A DNA stretch of 64,000 bases from Chitinophagaceae bacterium UBA1953 (GTDB lineage Bacteria > Bacteroidota > Bacteroidia > Chitinophagales > Chitinophagaceae). Below are positions 1-6,839 of this stretch, piece by piece; the stretch's first letter is position 1; every line of letters starts with the position of its first letter. The notes beneath the pieces were generated by a model that made no database searches, was not told the origin of the DNA, and saw only the letters and a program-made list of their open reading frames with translations. The stretch is from the NCBI GenBank assembly GCA_002336115.1, contig DDEN01000004.1, positions 57,931 through 121,930 on the forward strand. The letters are read 5' to 3'. The position numbers and the translations under genes were made by a program.

Positions 1-1
1 T

Positions 2-835
2 GAGCAAAGTGGTGAGTTGTTTGGTTTGATGCGTGTACGTTGCCTGCACATGAACGATGCACATATCTATTGCAGCAAAGAACAGTTTGCACAGGAATTC
101 CGTGCAGTGAATGATATGTACCTGAAGTATTTCAAAATTTTTGGTATTGATAAATATGTAATGCGCCTGAGCTTGCACGAACCAGGCAAACTTGGTCAGA
201 AATATGTGAACGAGCCCGAATTGTGGAACCAGACTGAAGCAATGGTTCGCCAGGTTTTGATTGAATCAAACATTCCGTTTGTTGAGGTTCATGATGAAGC
301 TGCTTTCTACGGTCCCAAGATTGATGTGCAGATATGGAGTGCAATTGGCCGTGAGTTTACATTGGCTACCAACCAGGTTGATTTCAACAGCGGTAACAAG
401 TTTAAACTCAGCTATACCAACCAGAACAACCAGCCCGAAGTACCATTGATTATTCACCGGGCACCATTGGGTACACATGAACGTTTCATTGGCTTTTTGT
501 TGGAACATTATGCAGGCAAATTCCCGTTGTGGATTGCTCCGTTACAGGTAAAAATTCTGCCCATCAGCGATAAGTTTATGGATTATGCAAAAACTCTGTT
601 GAATAAACTGAAAAAAGCTGATATTCGTGCTGAAATTGACGATCGCAACGAAAAGATCGGTAAGAAGATCAGGGATACAGAGCTTGCCAAAGTTCCAATT
701 ATGTTGGTTGTGGGTGAAAAAGAAATGAATGAAGGCAAAGTAGCTGTTCGTAAACAAGGCAAAGGCGATGCCGGAACAGTAGATGCTGATGAATTTATAG
801 CAGCAGTTGTATCGGAAATTGCTGAAAGAAAATAG
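2..835 (+). CDS. thrS: Threonyl-tRNA synthetase, C-terminal part (5' end outside window)
   Basis: Charges tRNA-Thr with threonine in the cytoplasm. The frame is open to the left edge (residues EQSGE precede the first possible internal start), so this is the 3' portion, about 277 codons. Visible are the class II motif 2 region (GELFGLMRVR followed by DAHIYC), the motif 3 region (THERFIGFLLEHYAGKFPLW), and a C-terminal anticodon-binding (HGTP) domain of about 100 residues containing VGEKEMNEGKVAVRKQG. It lies 88 bases before infC in the same direction with no U-rich terminator between them, so thrS and infC may be co-transcribed, as in many bacteria. The gene looks intact within the window. Confidence 0.97.
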   Translation, partial: EQSGELFGLMRVRCLHMNDAHIYCSKEQFAQEFRAVNDMYLKYFKIFGIDKYVMRLSLHEPGKLGQKYVNEPELWNQTEAMVRQVLIESNIPFVEVHDEAAFYGPKIDVQIWSAIGREFTLATNQVDFNSGNKFKLSYTNQNNQPEVPLIIHRAPLGTHERFIGFLLEHYAGKFPLWIAPLQVKILPISDKFMDYAKTLLNKLKKADIRAEIDDRNEKIGKKIRDTELAKVPIMLVVGEKEMNEGKVAVRKQGKGDAGTVDADEFIAAVVSEIAERK

Positions 836-843
836 AAATTCAA

Positions 844-915
844 CTTTCTCTTTGCCCCTGGAGAAAGAATAAACAAATAAAATTTATCCATGCTTCCCTT
901 CAGGGGATGGAAGCA
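844..915 (+). promoter_or_regulatory. Candidate structured leader of infC (two hairpins with complementary loops)
   Basis: Two perfect 7-bp stems are visible. Hairpin 1 pairs CTTTCTC (844-850) with GAGAAAG (861-867), loop TTTGCCCCTG. Hairpin 2 pairs TGCTTCC (891-897) with GGAAGCA (909-915), loop CTTCAGGGGAT. The loop segments CCCCTG (855-860) and CAGGGG (901-906) are perfectly complementary, which would allow a 6-bp loop-loop (kissing) contact ending 8 bases before the infC start codon. No U-tract follows either hairpin, so this is not a simple terminator. A translational control role is inference; a competing small stem TCCC/GGGA inside hairpin 2 is also possible. Confidence 0.4.
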
Positions 916-923
916 AACTGAAT

Positions 924-1502
924 ATGGCAATTCCACAAAGACCTCCAAGGGGCCGTTTTATTCCCCGTAAGGAACCAGAACATCGTATCAACCACATGAT
1001 CCGTGTACCGGAAGTAAGATTGGTTGGCGAAAACGTTGAAGTTGGTGTTTATCCCACACAAAAAGCATTACAAATTGCACAGGAATTAGGACTTGATCTT
1101 GTAGAAATTTCTCCACAAGCCGTACCTCCTGTATGTAAGGCTATTGACTACAACAAGTTCTTGTATGAAAAGAAGAAGAAGGAAAAGGAAATGAAGGCAA
1201 AGAGTAAATCGGCTGAACTGAAAGAAATCCGTTTTACTCCAAACACCGATGACCATGACTTTGACTTCAAATCCAAACATGCTGAAAACTTCCTCAAAGA
1301 AGGAAACAAGGTAAAGGCTTACGTCCAGTTTAAAGGAAGAGCCATACAGTTTAAGGAAAGAGGGGAGTTTGTACTCCTGAAATTTGCTGAGCGTTTGAAA
1401 GAAATCGGTCAGGTGGAAGGTTTACCAAAGCTGGAAGGAAAGCGAATGCTGATGATTATTTCGCCAAAAGCAACCAAGAAGAAAAAAGAAACAGCAGAAT
1501 AA
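924..1502 (+). CDS. infC: Translation initiation factor IF-3
   Basis: IF-3 binds the 30S subunit, prevents premature subunit joining and checks start-codon and initiator-tRNA pairing. The 192-residue product has the usual order: IF3 N-domain (RINHMIRVPEVRLVGENVE; DLVEISPQAVPPVCKAIDY), a lysine-rich linker helix (KKKKEKEMKAK) and the C-domain (KEIRFTPNTDDHDFDFK to the LPKLEGKRM strand). It starts with a plain ATG, unlike the AUU start of E. coli infC, so the classical AUU autoregulation is not available here; the structured leader at 844-915 may replace it (inference). A short N-terminal extension rich in P and R precedes the core. It is followed by its own terminator. Confidence 0.97.
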   Translation: MAIPQRPPRGRFIPRKEPEHRINHMIRVPEVRLVGENVEVGVYPTQKALQIAQELGLDLVEISPQAVPPVCKAIDYNKFLYEKKKKEKEMKAKSKSAELKEIRFTPNTDDHDFDFKSKHAENFLKEGNKVKAYVQFKGRAIQFKERGEFVLLKFAERLKEIGQVEGLPKLEGKRMLMIISPKATKKKKETAE

Positions 1503-1505
1503 TTC

Positions 1506-1534
1506 AAAAAGCCGCCTCAAAGGCGGTTTTTTTG
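1506..1534 (+). terminator. Intrinsic terminator after infC
   Basis: CCGCCT / AGGCGG stem with a two-base loop, flanked by A-tract and a run of seven T. It separates infC from rpmI-rplT, which are one unit with infC in many other bacteria. Confidence 0.8.
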
Positions 1535-1597
1535 TAAAAATGGTTCAGAGCCTGATGATTTCAGTGCCCGTAAAGCATTTTTTTAACAATTTCTTCC

Positions 1598-1605
1598 TAC
1601 ATTTG
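1598..1605 (+). promoter_or_regulatory. -7 promoter element (TACATTTG) for rpmI-rplT
   Basis: Exact match to the Bacteroidota -7 consensus TAnnTTTG, located 110 bases before rpmI and after the infC terminator. No convincing -33 TTG was found. Implies a transcript start near 1611 and a leader of about 105 bases. Confidence 0.55.
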
Positions 1606-1610
1606 CGCTC

Positions 1611-1715
1611 CCAAAACGGGAAAGCCCTTAAAGGCTTTATATTTCCCAAAAGGCTCCCTAAGTGTTCTGCCGGTGCAGAGCCGCCCGCCGGGTATCATTT
1701 TCAAAGTGCATTAAC
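1611..1715 (+). promoter_or_regulatory. Candidate ribosomal-protein leader RNA upstream of rpmI-rplT
   Basis: The predicted untranslated leader is unusually long and, unlike its surroundings, GC-rich at its 3' half. Visible stems: AAAGCC (1621-1626) with GGCTTT (1633-1638), extended by GGG (1618-1620) with CCC (1645-1647); TCTGC (1666-1670) with GCAGA (1675-1679); and an alternative GGCTC (1652-1656) with GAGCC (1678-1682). The last two are mutually exclusive. In E. coli and Bacillus this operon is autoregulated by L20 through leader RNA; this leader may serve the same purpose, but no homology to those leaders can be claimed by eye. Confidence 0.4.
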
Positions 1716-1913
1716 ATGCCAAAGGTAAAAACCAACTCAAGTGCAAAAAAAAGGTTTAAAATAACCGGCACAGGTAAGATTACTCATCAAAAGAGTTTCA
1801 AACGTCACATTCTTACAAAAAAATCTAAAAAGCGTAAACGCAGCATGCGTATTGACGGTGAAGTGGCAAAATCACATGTTGATTTTGTAAAACGTTTATT
1901 GCGTCTTAAATAA
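1716..1913 (+). CDS. rpmI: 50S ribosomal protein L35 (bL35)
   Basis: Small basic protein of the large ribosomal subunit, 65 residues, the normal family length. It begins MPKVKTNSSAKKRFKITGTGK, with the typical KTNSSAKKRF signature, HILTKKSKKRKR in the middle and a short C-terminal helix. The frame is open further upstream (to 1662), but the ATG at 1716 is chosen because family members start with MPK/MPKMKT and the upstream part would translate the structured leader. It sits 51 bases before rplT and is expected to be co-transcribed with it. Confidence 0.97.
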   Translation: MPKVKTNSSAKKRFKITGTGKITHQKSFKRHILTKKSKKRKRSMRIDGEVAKSHVDFVKRLLRLK

Positions 1914-1964
1914 TCATTTTTTACAGTAAACAAACTTCCATTTTTAATTTAAAAATATTAAGAT

Positions 1965-2309
1965 ATGCCCCGTTCAGTAAACGCAGTTGCTTCAAGAGCA
2001 CGCCGCAAAAGAATCCTTAACCAGGCCAAAGGTTTTTATGGCAAACGCAAAAACGTTTATACCGTTGCCAAAAATATTGTTGAAAAAGGTTTAACCTACA
2101 GCTATGATGGCCGTAAACTCAAGAAAAGAGATTACCGTCGTCTGTGGATTGCACGTATCAACGCTGCAGTAAGAGCAGAAGGTTTAACTTACTCTCAGTT
2201 CATCAATAAACTGAAAGTAAAAAACATTGATCTTGATCGTAAAATCCTTGCTGATCTTGCAATGAATGAACCGGAAAGTTTCAAAAAACTGGTTGATTCT
2301 GTAAAATAA
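1965..2309 (+). CDS. rplT: 50S ribosomal protein L20 (bL20)
   Basis: L20 binds 23S rRNA early in large-subunit assembly. The 114-residue product is full length: MPRSVNAVASRARRKRIL, the long basic N-terminal helix (KGFYGKRKNVYTVAK), then the globular domain RDYRRLWIARINAAVR and SQFINKLK and the C-terminal DLAMNEPESFKKLV. Downstream partner of rpmI. L20 is the usual autoregulator of this operon in bacteria that have been studied, so the leader at 1611-1715 is a plausible target. A strong terminator follows immediately. Confidence 0.98.
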   Translation: MPRSVNAVASRARRKRILNQAKGFYGKRKNVYTVAKNIVEKGLTYSYDGRKLKKRDYRRLWIARINAAVRAEGLTYSQFINKLKVKNIDLDRKILADLAMNEPESFKKLVDSVK

Positions 2310-2330
2310 ATCAGCAGTGAAAAGATAATG

Positions 2331-2360
2331 AAACGGGTGAAGCAATTCACCCGTTTTTTT
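2331..2360 (+). terminator. Intrinsic terminator after rplT
   Basis: AACGGGTGAA / TTCACCCGTT stem followed by seven T. Its position argues against the ATG at 2328 being the start of the next gene. Confidence 0.9.
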
Positions 2361-2398
2361 ATGCTAAAAATCTTCCCGCAGATGTTTGGATTTTACAA

Positions 2399-2406
2399 TA
2401 AGTTTG
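2399..2406 (+). promoter_or_regulatory. -7 promoter element (TAAGTTTG) for speA
   Basis: Matches TAnnTTTG between the rplT terminator and the speA start; it predicts a transcript start near 2412 and a leader of about 38 bases, consistent with the ATG at 2451. No good -33 element. Confidence 0.45.
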
Positions 2407-2450
2407 CACTCAAAAAAAAGGAAGTGACAAAATACAATAACCCATACGAG

Positions 2451-3854
2451 ATGACCAACGCCACGTACACCGACCTGGTTCATCAAACATTTAATTTTCC
2501 GCAGGAAGGGTTTGATGTTAAGGATGGTTACCTCGAGTTTAATGGTGTTGATCTGAAAGCCCTGATAGACAAATATGGAACACCTTTGAAACTGTCGTAC
2601 CTGCCAAAAATTGGAATGCAGATAAAAAAAGCAAAAAAAATGTTTGAGGCTGCATTCAAACGTCACAAGTATGAGGGCAAGTATTTTTATTGTTATTGTA
2701 CAAAAAGCAACCACTTTTCATTTGTGGTGGAAGAGGCGCTCAAACATGACATACACCTTGAAACTTCATTTGCTTACGATATTGAAATAATCAATAAACT
2801 TTACCAGAAGAAAAAGATTAACAAGGATATACAGATCATCTGTAACGGTTATAAGCAGAAAACATACATAGCCCGTATTGCCAAACTGCTCAACAGTGGT
2901 TTTAAAAATGTAACACCCATTCTTGATAACAAAGAAGAATTACAACAATATAAAAAAACAGTAAAGGTTCCGTTTAAACTGGGAATCCGTGTGGCTGCGG
3001 AAGAAGAACCTACATTTCCTTTTTATACATCAAGGCTTGGAATAAGAGCCAGGGATATTCTGGAATTTTATGTTGATAAGATAGAAGGAAATGAAGACCG
3101 TTTTCAACTGAAGATGCTTCATATCTTCCTCAACAAAGGCATTAAAGATGATATTTACTACTGGAGTGAATTAAACAAAGTAGTTAACCTTTATTGCCAG
3201 TTAAAAAAGATTTGTCCCGAACTTGATTCAATTAACATTGGTGGTGGATTTCCCATCAAACACTCACTTGGCTTTGAGTACGACTATCAGTTCATGATTC
3301 ATGAAATTGTAGCCACCATCCGCAAAACCTGTAAAAAGGCAGGAGTGCCCATGCCAAATATTTATACTGAATTTGGCAGTTACACAGTTGGTGAAAGTAT
3401 GGCACATATTTATTCAGTACTGGGCCAGAAAACACAAAACGACCGTGAAAACTGGTACATGATTGATTCATCGTTCATCACTACATTACCAGATACCTGG
3501 GGTATTGGCGAAAAATTCCTGATGCTGCCGATTAACAAATGGGATAACGATTATCAACGTGTGGTGCTGGGCGGTATTACCTGCGACAGTCATGATTACT
3601 ACGATTCAGAAGAACATATCAACGAAGTATTCCTTCCCAAACTGAATGGCGAATCGCAGGAACCTTTGTATGTAGGTTTCTTTCATACCGGTGCGTACCA
3701 GGATCAGATCAGCGGATACGGAGGAATTAAGCACTGCATGATTCCTTCTCCCAAGCATGTGATTGTGGGCTACGACAAGAATGGCAAACTGGTTGACTGG
3801 CTTTATGCAAAAGAACAAACTGCACAAAGTATGCTCAAGATTCTTGGTTACTAA
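2451..3854 (+). CDS. speA: Biosynthetic arginine decarboxylase, short Bacteroidota form
   Basis: PLP-dependent decarboxylation of arginine to agmatine, first step of polyamine synthesis. The 467-residue protein has a type III (alanine-racemase) fold signature: probable PLP lysine in YCYCTKSNH near residue 80, phosphate-binding IGGGFP, an EFGSYTVGES segment, and the active-site Cys/Asp motif ITCDSHDYYD near the C-terminus. It is shorter than the about 650-residue E. coli SpeA, as in other Bacteroidota. The open frame continues upstream to 2328, but that start lies in the rplT terminator; the ATG at 2451 (MTNATYTDL) fits family N-termini and the promoter at 2399. Related decarboxylases for carboxynorspermidine or diaminopimelate are less likely by overall sequence. 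Confidence 0.85.
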   Translation: MTNATYTDLVHQTFNFPQEGFDVKDGYLEFNGVDLKALIDKYGTPLKLSYLPKIGMQIKKAKKMFEAAFKRHKYEGKYFYCYCTKSNHFSFVVEEALKHDIHLETSFAYDIEIINKLYQKKKINKDIQIICNGYKQKTYIARIAKLLNSGFKNVTPILDNKEELQQYKKTVKVPFKLGIRVAAEEEPTFPFYTSRLGIRARDILEFYVDKIEGNEDRFQLKMLHIFLNKGIKDDIYYWSELNKVVNLYCQLKKICPELDSINIGGGFPIKHSLGFEYDYQFMIHEIVATIRKTCKKAGVPMPNIYTEFGSYTVGESMAHIYSVLGQKTQNDRENWYMIDSSFITTLPDTWGIGEKFLMLPINKWDNDYQRVVLGGITCDSHDYYDSEEHINEVFLPKLNGESQEPLYVGFFHTGAYQDQISGYGGIKHCMIPSPKHVIVGYDKNGKLVDWLYAKEQTAQSMLKILGY

Positions 3855-3863
3855 ATTTCAAGC

Positions 3864-4316
3864 ATGAAATATTTATTTTCTTTCATCTTTATGATGTCAC
3901 TGGCTTTGTATGGACATTCGCAAACGGCTGAAGATTCAGTTAAAACAACCATCAACAATATGTTTGCTGCAATGAAGAATGCTGATTCAACTACATTAAA
4001 AAATACGTTCTCGTCAACGGCTGTTTTGCAAACCATCAGTCGAAATAAGGAAGGAGAAACAATTGTACGTACTGAAGATATAAATGAATTTGCAGTATCA
4101 ATAAGTAAAATCGGAAAAGGTGATGCCGACGAACGCATCACTTATTCAGCCATTCATATTGACGGCGCTTTAGCAAGTGTCTGGACTCCTTACCAGTTTT
4201 ATTACAAAGGAAATTTCAGTCATTGTGGGGTTAATTCATTTCAGCTTGTACGTATTAATGGCGAATGGAAAATTCAATATATAATTGACACAAGACGAAA
4301 AACCGGTTGTTTATAG
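3864..4316 (+). CDS. Secreted NTF2-like protein (putative lumazine-binding family)
   Basis: 150 residues with a Sec signal peptide (MKYLFSFIFMMSLALYGHSQ, likely cleaved after HSQ). The mature part begins with a helix AEDSVKTTINNMFAAMKNAD and continues with DINEFAVSIS, a beta segment SVWTPYQFYYKGNFSHCG and the terminal NGEWKIQYIIDTRRKTGC, the layout of SnoaL/NTF2-like 'putative lumazine-binding' proteins. Such proteins are common in the Bacteroidota periplasm, and no reaction can be assigned. It starts 10 bases after speA, so it may be read through from it. The two cysteines (in SHCG and TGC) could form a disulfide. Confidence 0.65.
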   Translation: MKYLFSFIFMMSLALYGHSQTAEDSVKTTINNMFAAMKNADSTTLKNTFSSTAVLQTISRNKEGETIVRTEDINEFAVSISKIGKGDADERITYSAIHIDGALASVWTPYQFYYKGNFSHCGVNSFQLVRINGEWKIQYIIDTRRKTGCL

Positions 4317-4542
4317 CTCCGATACTCGCATATTAGTCTGCAATAATACATGGCCTATTTTAATAATTTAAGCCGGTAACCAAAATTTCACTGGCACTTT
4401 TTTTGAGCTCATACAACTTACAAGATGCCAAAAGTTCTCAATCATCCTTTTTAGCTGGCTCTAAACGGCTTGTTAAAAGCTCTGAAAAGGACAAATGGTT
4501 CCAATCAACCCAATAATTCTTGTTATTTTTACGTAATTAAGT

Positions 4543-6714
4543 ATGTCAAACCTTATAAAAAATATGTTTAGTAAGAAAAGTTTACTGATCATTCTTGTAT
4601 TGCTTCTCGGAGGCAGTATCTTTTATGCAGTCCAATCATCCGCAACACGAAAAGAACCCACCAGCCGTTTTGAACGTATTTTGCAATTAGTTGGTGAATT
4701 TCTGGAAGAGGGTCACTTCAGTCCAAAAAAGATTGATGATAAATTTTCGAAAGAAGTGTTTGCAAAATTTGTAAAGAATCTGGACCCTGATAAAACTTAT
4801 TTTCTTCAGCAGGACATCGATCAACTGAAAAAATTTGAAACAAAGATTGATGATGAAATTCATGGGGCCAAACTTGAATCGTTCTATGCGTTTAATGTGA
4901 TATACAAGCAACGTGTAGAAGAAGCTTCGGCTATTTATAAGGAAATTCTGCAGAAGCCATTTGAGTTTAATAATGATGAAACGTATGTGGATGATGATGC
5001 GAAAACAGTTTTTCCTAAAACAGAAGCTGAGCGTAAAGAAGTGTGGAGAAAGAAATTAAAGTATTATACTCTTGATCGTTATGTTGAACTGATTGAACAA
5101 CAGGAAAAGAATAAAGGCAAAGAAGGGTTTAAAGCAAAAACGAATATTGAGCTTGAAAAAGAAGCCAGGGAGAAGGTAATGAGGTCGATTGATAAAATGT
5201 TCGATCGTTTCAGAAACCGGTTTAAAGATGAAGATCGTTTTAGTGATTTTGTAAATGATATTACTGAAACAATGGATCCTCATACAACTTATTTCGCCCC
5301 TGTTGAAAAAAGGTCGTTTGATGAGAGTATGAGCGGTGAGTTTTTTGGAATTGGTGCTTCATTAACTGAAGAAGAAGGAAATATAAAAGTTGCAACAATT
5401 GTAACAGGCAGTCCGGCTGCTAAATCGGGAGAAATACAAATTGGTGATATTATTCAGAAAGTGGGGCAGGCAAATGAAGAACCACAGGATCTTACCGGAT
5501 TTGAAGTGCCCGATGCAGTTCGTTTAATACGTGGGCAAAAAGGGACTGAAGTACGGTTAACTATTAAAAAGCCCAATGGAGAAGTGAAGGTAGTATCGCT
5601 GATTCGCCAGAAAATTAATCTTGAAGAAACTTTTGCAAAAAGTGCAATTGTGAGAGATGGCGAAAACCGTAAGATTGGCTATATCTATCTTCCTGAATTT
5701 TATGCCAACTTTCAGGATCCGAATGGTGCCCGTTGCGCTGCAGATGTGGCAAAAGAAATTACCAAACTGAAGCAAGAAGGAGTAAATGGAATTATTCTTG
5801 ATTTGAGGCTAAATGGCGGAGGCTCTTTAATGGATGTGGTGCAGATGGTAGGTTTGTTTATTGAAGATGGTCCGGTTGTACAGGTAAAAAGCAGAGACGA
5901 AGCACCTTCTATTCTGCGTGATAAAGACAATAACGTTTTGTGGAATGGTCCGCTTACAGTAATGGTGAATGAGTTCAGCGCTTCTGCTTCAGAAATTTTT
6001 GCCGCAGCAATTCAGGATTACAAAAGAGGTATTATTGTAGGAAGTACAACAACTTACGGTAAAGGAACTGTGCAACGTAGCATTCAGTTAGAGCGTACAA
6101 GCTGGACAAGCAATGATCCATCTGAACTTGGCGATATTAAACTTACTCTTCAGAAATTTTACCGCATAAACGGGGGCAGTACGCAATTAAAAGGCGTAAG
6201 CTCTGATATTGTTTTGCCCGATCAGTACGAATATCTGAAACTCCGGGAAAAAGATGAACCTGATGCTCTTCCCTGGGACGAAATCAGCAGTACTCAATTT
6301 AAAGTATGGAAAAGTGATGTAGATTTTAATTATACAATCAGCCGAAGCAACGAACGTATTGGCAAAAATTCTTCGTTTCAGCAGATAAAAGAAGGTACTG
6401 AATGGCTTTCAAAACATAATGAAAAAATATATTCTCTTAATCTTGCAAAATTCAGACAGGAAAAGAAACTTCTGAATGAAAAGGTTAAAAAAATTGATTC
6501 AATAAGCAAATTGCAAACTCCATTGAATGTTGAAAGTCTTGCAGTTGATATGGATCGCATTAAAAGTGATACAGCCAAGGTTGAACGCAATACAGCATTT
6601 ATTAACAGGTTGAAGACCGATCTGCATCTCGGCGAAACTGTGAATATTATGAGCGATATGATTCAACAGTATTTCATAGCACAGAACAAGCAATCTGCAA
6701 AAGCAAATAACTGA
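4543..6714 (+). CDS. prc: Tail-specific carboxy-terminal processing protease (S41 family)
   Basis: Periplasmic serine protease that trims or degrades proteins from their C-terminus. 723 residues: an N-terminal membrane anchor (LLIILVLLLGGSIFYAV, about 14-30), a Tsp N-terminal helical domain (LDPDKTYFLQQDID), a PDZ domain (about 250-345, GEFFGIGASLTEEEG onward), the S41 core and a C-terminal Tsp extension. The Ser/Lys dyad is visible in NEFSASASE (Ser481 by alignment with E. coli Prc Ser430) and TYGKGTVQ (Lys507); Asp492 is also kept. The substrate-binding GGGSLMDVV is present. A possible promoter TATTTTTA lies at 4524-4531, one base off consensus. It stands alone with its own terminator. The symbol prc is by family; ctpA would be an alternative. 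Confidence 0.92.
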   Translation: MSNLIKNMFSKKSLLIILVLLLGGSIFYAVQSSATRKEPTSRFERILQLVGEFLEEGHFSPKKIDDKFSKEVFAKFVKNLDPDKTYFLQQDIDQLKKFETKIDDEIHGAKLESFYAFNVIYKQRVEEASAIYKEILQKPFEFNNDETYVDDDAKTVFPKTEAERKEVWRKKLKYYTLDRYVELIEQQEKNKGKEGFKAKTNIELEKEAREKVMRSIDKMFDRFRNRFKDEDRFSDFVNDITETMDPHTTYFAPVEKRSFDESMSGEFFGIGASLTEEEGNIKVATIVTGSPAAKSGEIQIGDIIQKVGQANEEPQDLTGFEVPDAVRLIRGQKGTEVRLTIKKPNGEVKVVSLIRQKINLEETFAKSAIVRDGENRKIGYIYLPEFYANFQDPNGARCAADVAKEITKLKQEGVNGIILDLRLNGGGSLMDVVQMVGLFIEDGPVVQVKSRDEAPSILRDKDNNVLWNGPLTVMVNEFSASASEIFAAAIQDYKRGIIVGSTTTYGKGTVQRSIQLERTSWTSNDPSELGDIKLTLQKFYRINGGSTQLKGVSSDIVLPDQYEYLKLREKDEPDALPWDEISSTQFKVWKSDVDFNYTISRSNERIGKNSSFQQIKEGTEWLSKHNEKIYSLNLAKFRQEKKLLNEKVKKIDSISKLQTPLNVESLAVDMDRIKSDTAKVERNTAFINRLKTDLHLGETVNIMSDMIQQYFIAQNKQSAKANN

Positions 6715-6738
6715 GTTGCTTTTTGAAATTGATATACT

Positions 6739-6770
6739 AAGCCAGGCTGATTAAGTCTGGCTTTTATTTT
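6739..6770 (+). terminator. Intrinsic terminator after the S41 protease
   Basis: AAGCCAG / CTGGCTT stem followed by TTATTTTT. Confidence 0.75.
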
Positions 6771-6809
6771 TAAACAAGCACAGATTAAGGGATGGCACAC
6801 AATAATTTT

Positions 6810-6817
6810 TAAATTTG
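6810..6817 (+). promoter_or_regulatory. -7 promoter element (TAAATTTG) for the large outer-membrane protein gene
   Basis: Exact TAnnTTTG match. The predicted transcript start (about 6823) is followed by an in-frame stop at 6831 and then by the signal-peptide coding stretch, so translation must begin between 6834 and 6888. Confidence 0.5.
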
Positions 6818-6839
6818 AACATTCTTATCCTGAAAACCT

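Noticed and set aside
583..948. 121-codon minus-strand frame across the thrS end and infC start
   Set aside because: Overlaps two conserved genes on the other strand and the infC leader hairpins; composition is that of an antisense shadow.
1540..1728. 62-codon plus frame between infC and rpmI
   Set aside because: Lies in the structured leader and overlaps the rpmI start; not protein-like.
2328..2450. Upstream ATG/ATG-like starts for speA
   Set aside because: The first is inside the rplT terminator; the promoter element at 2399 and family N-terminus point to 2451.
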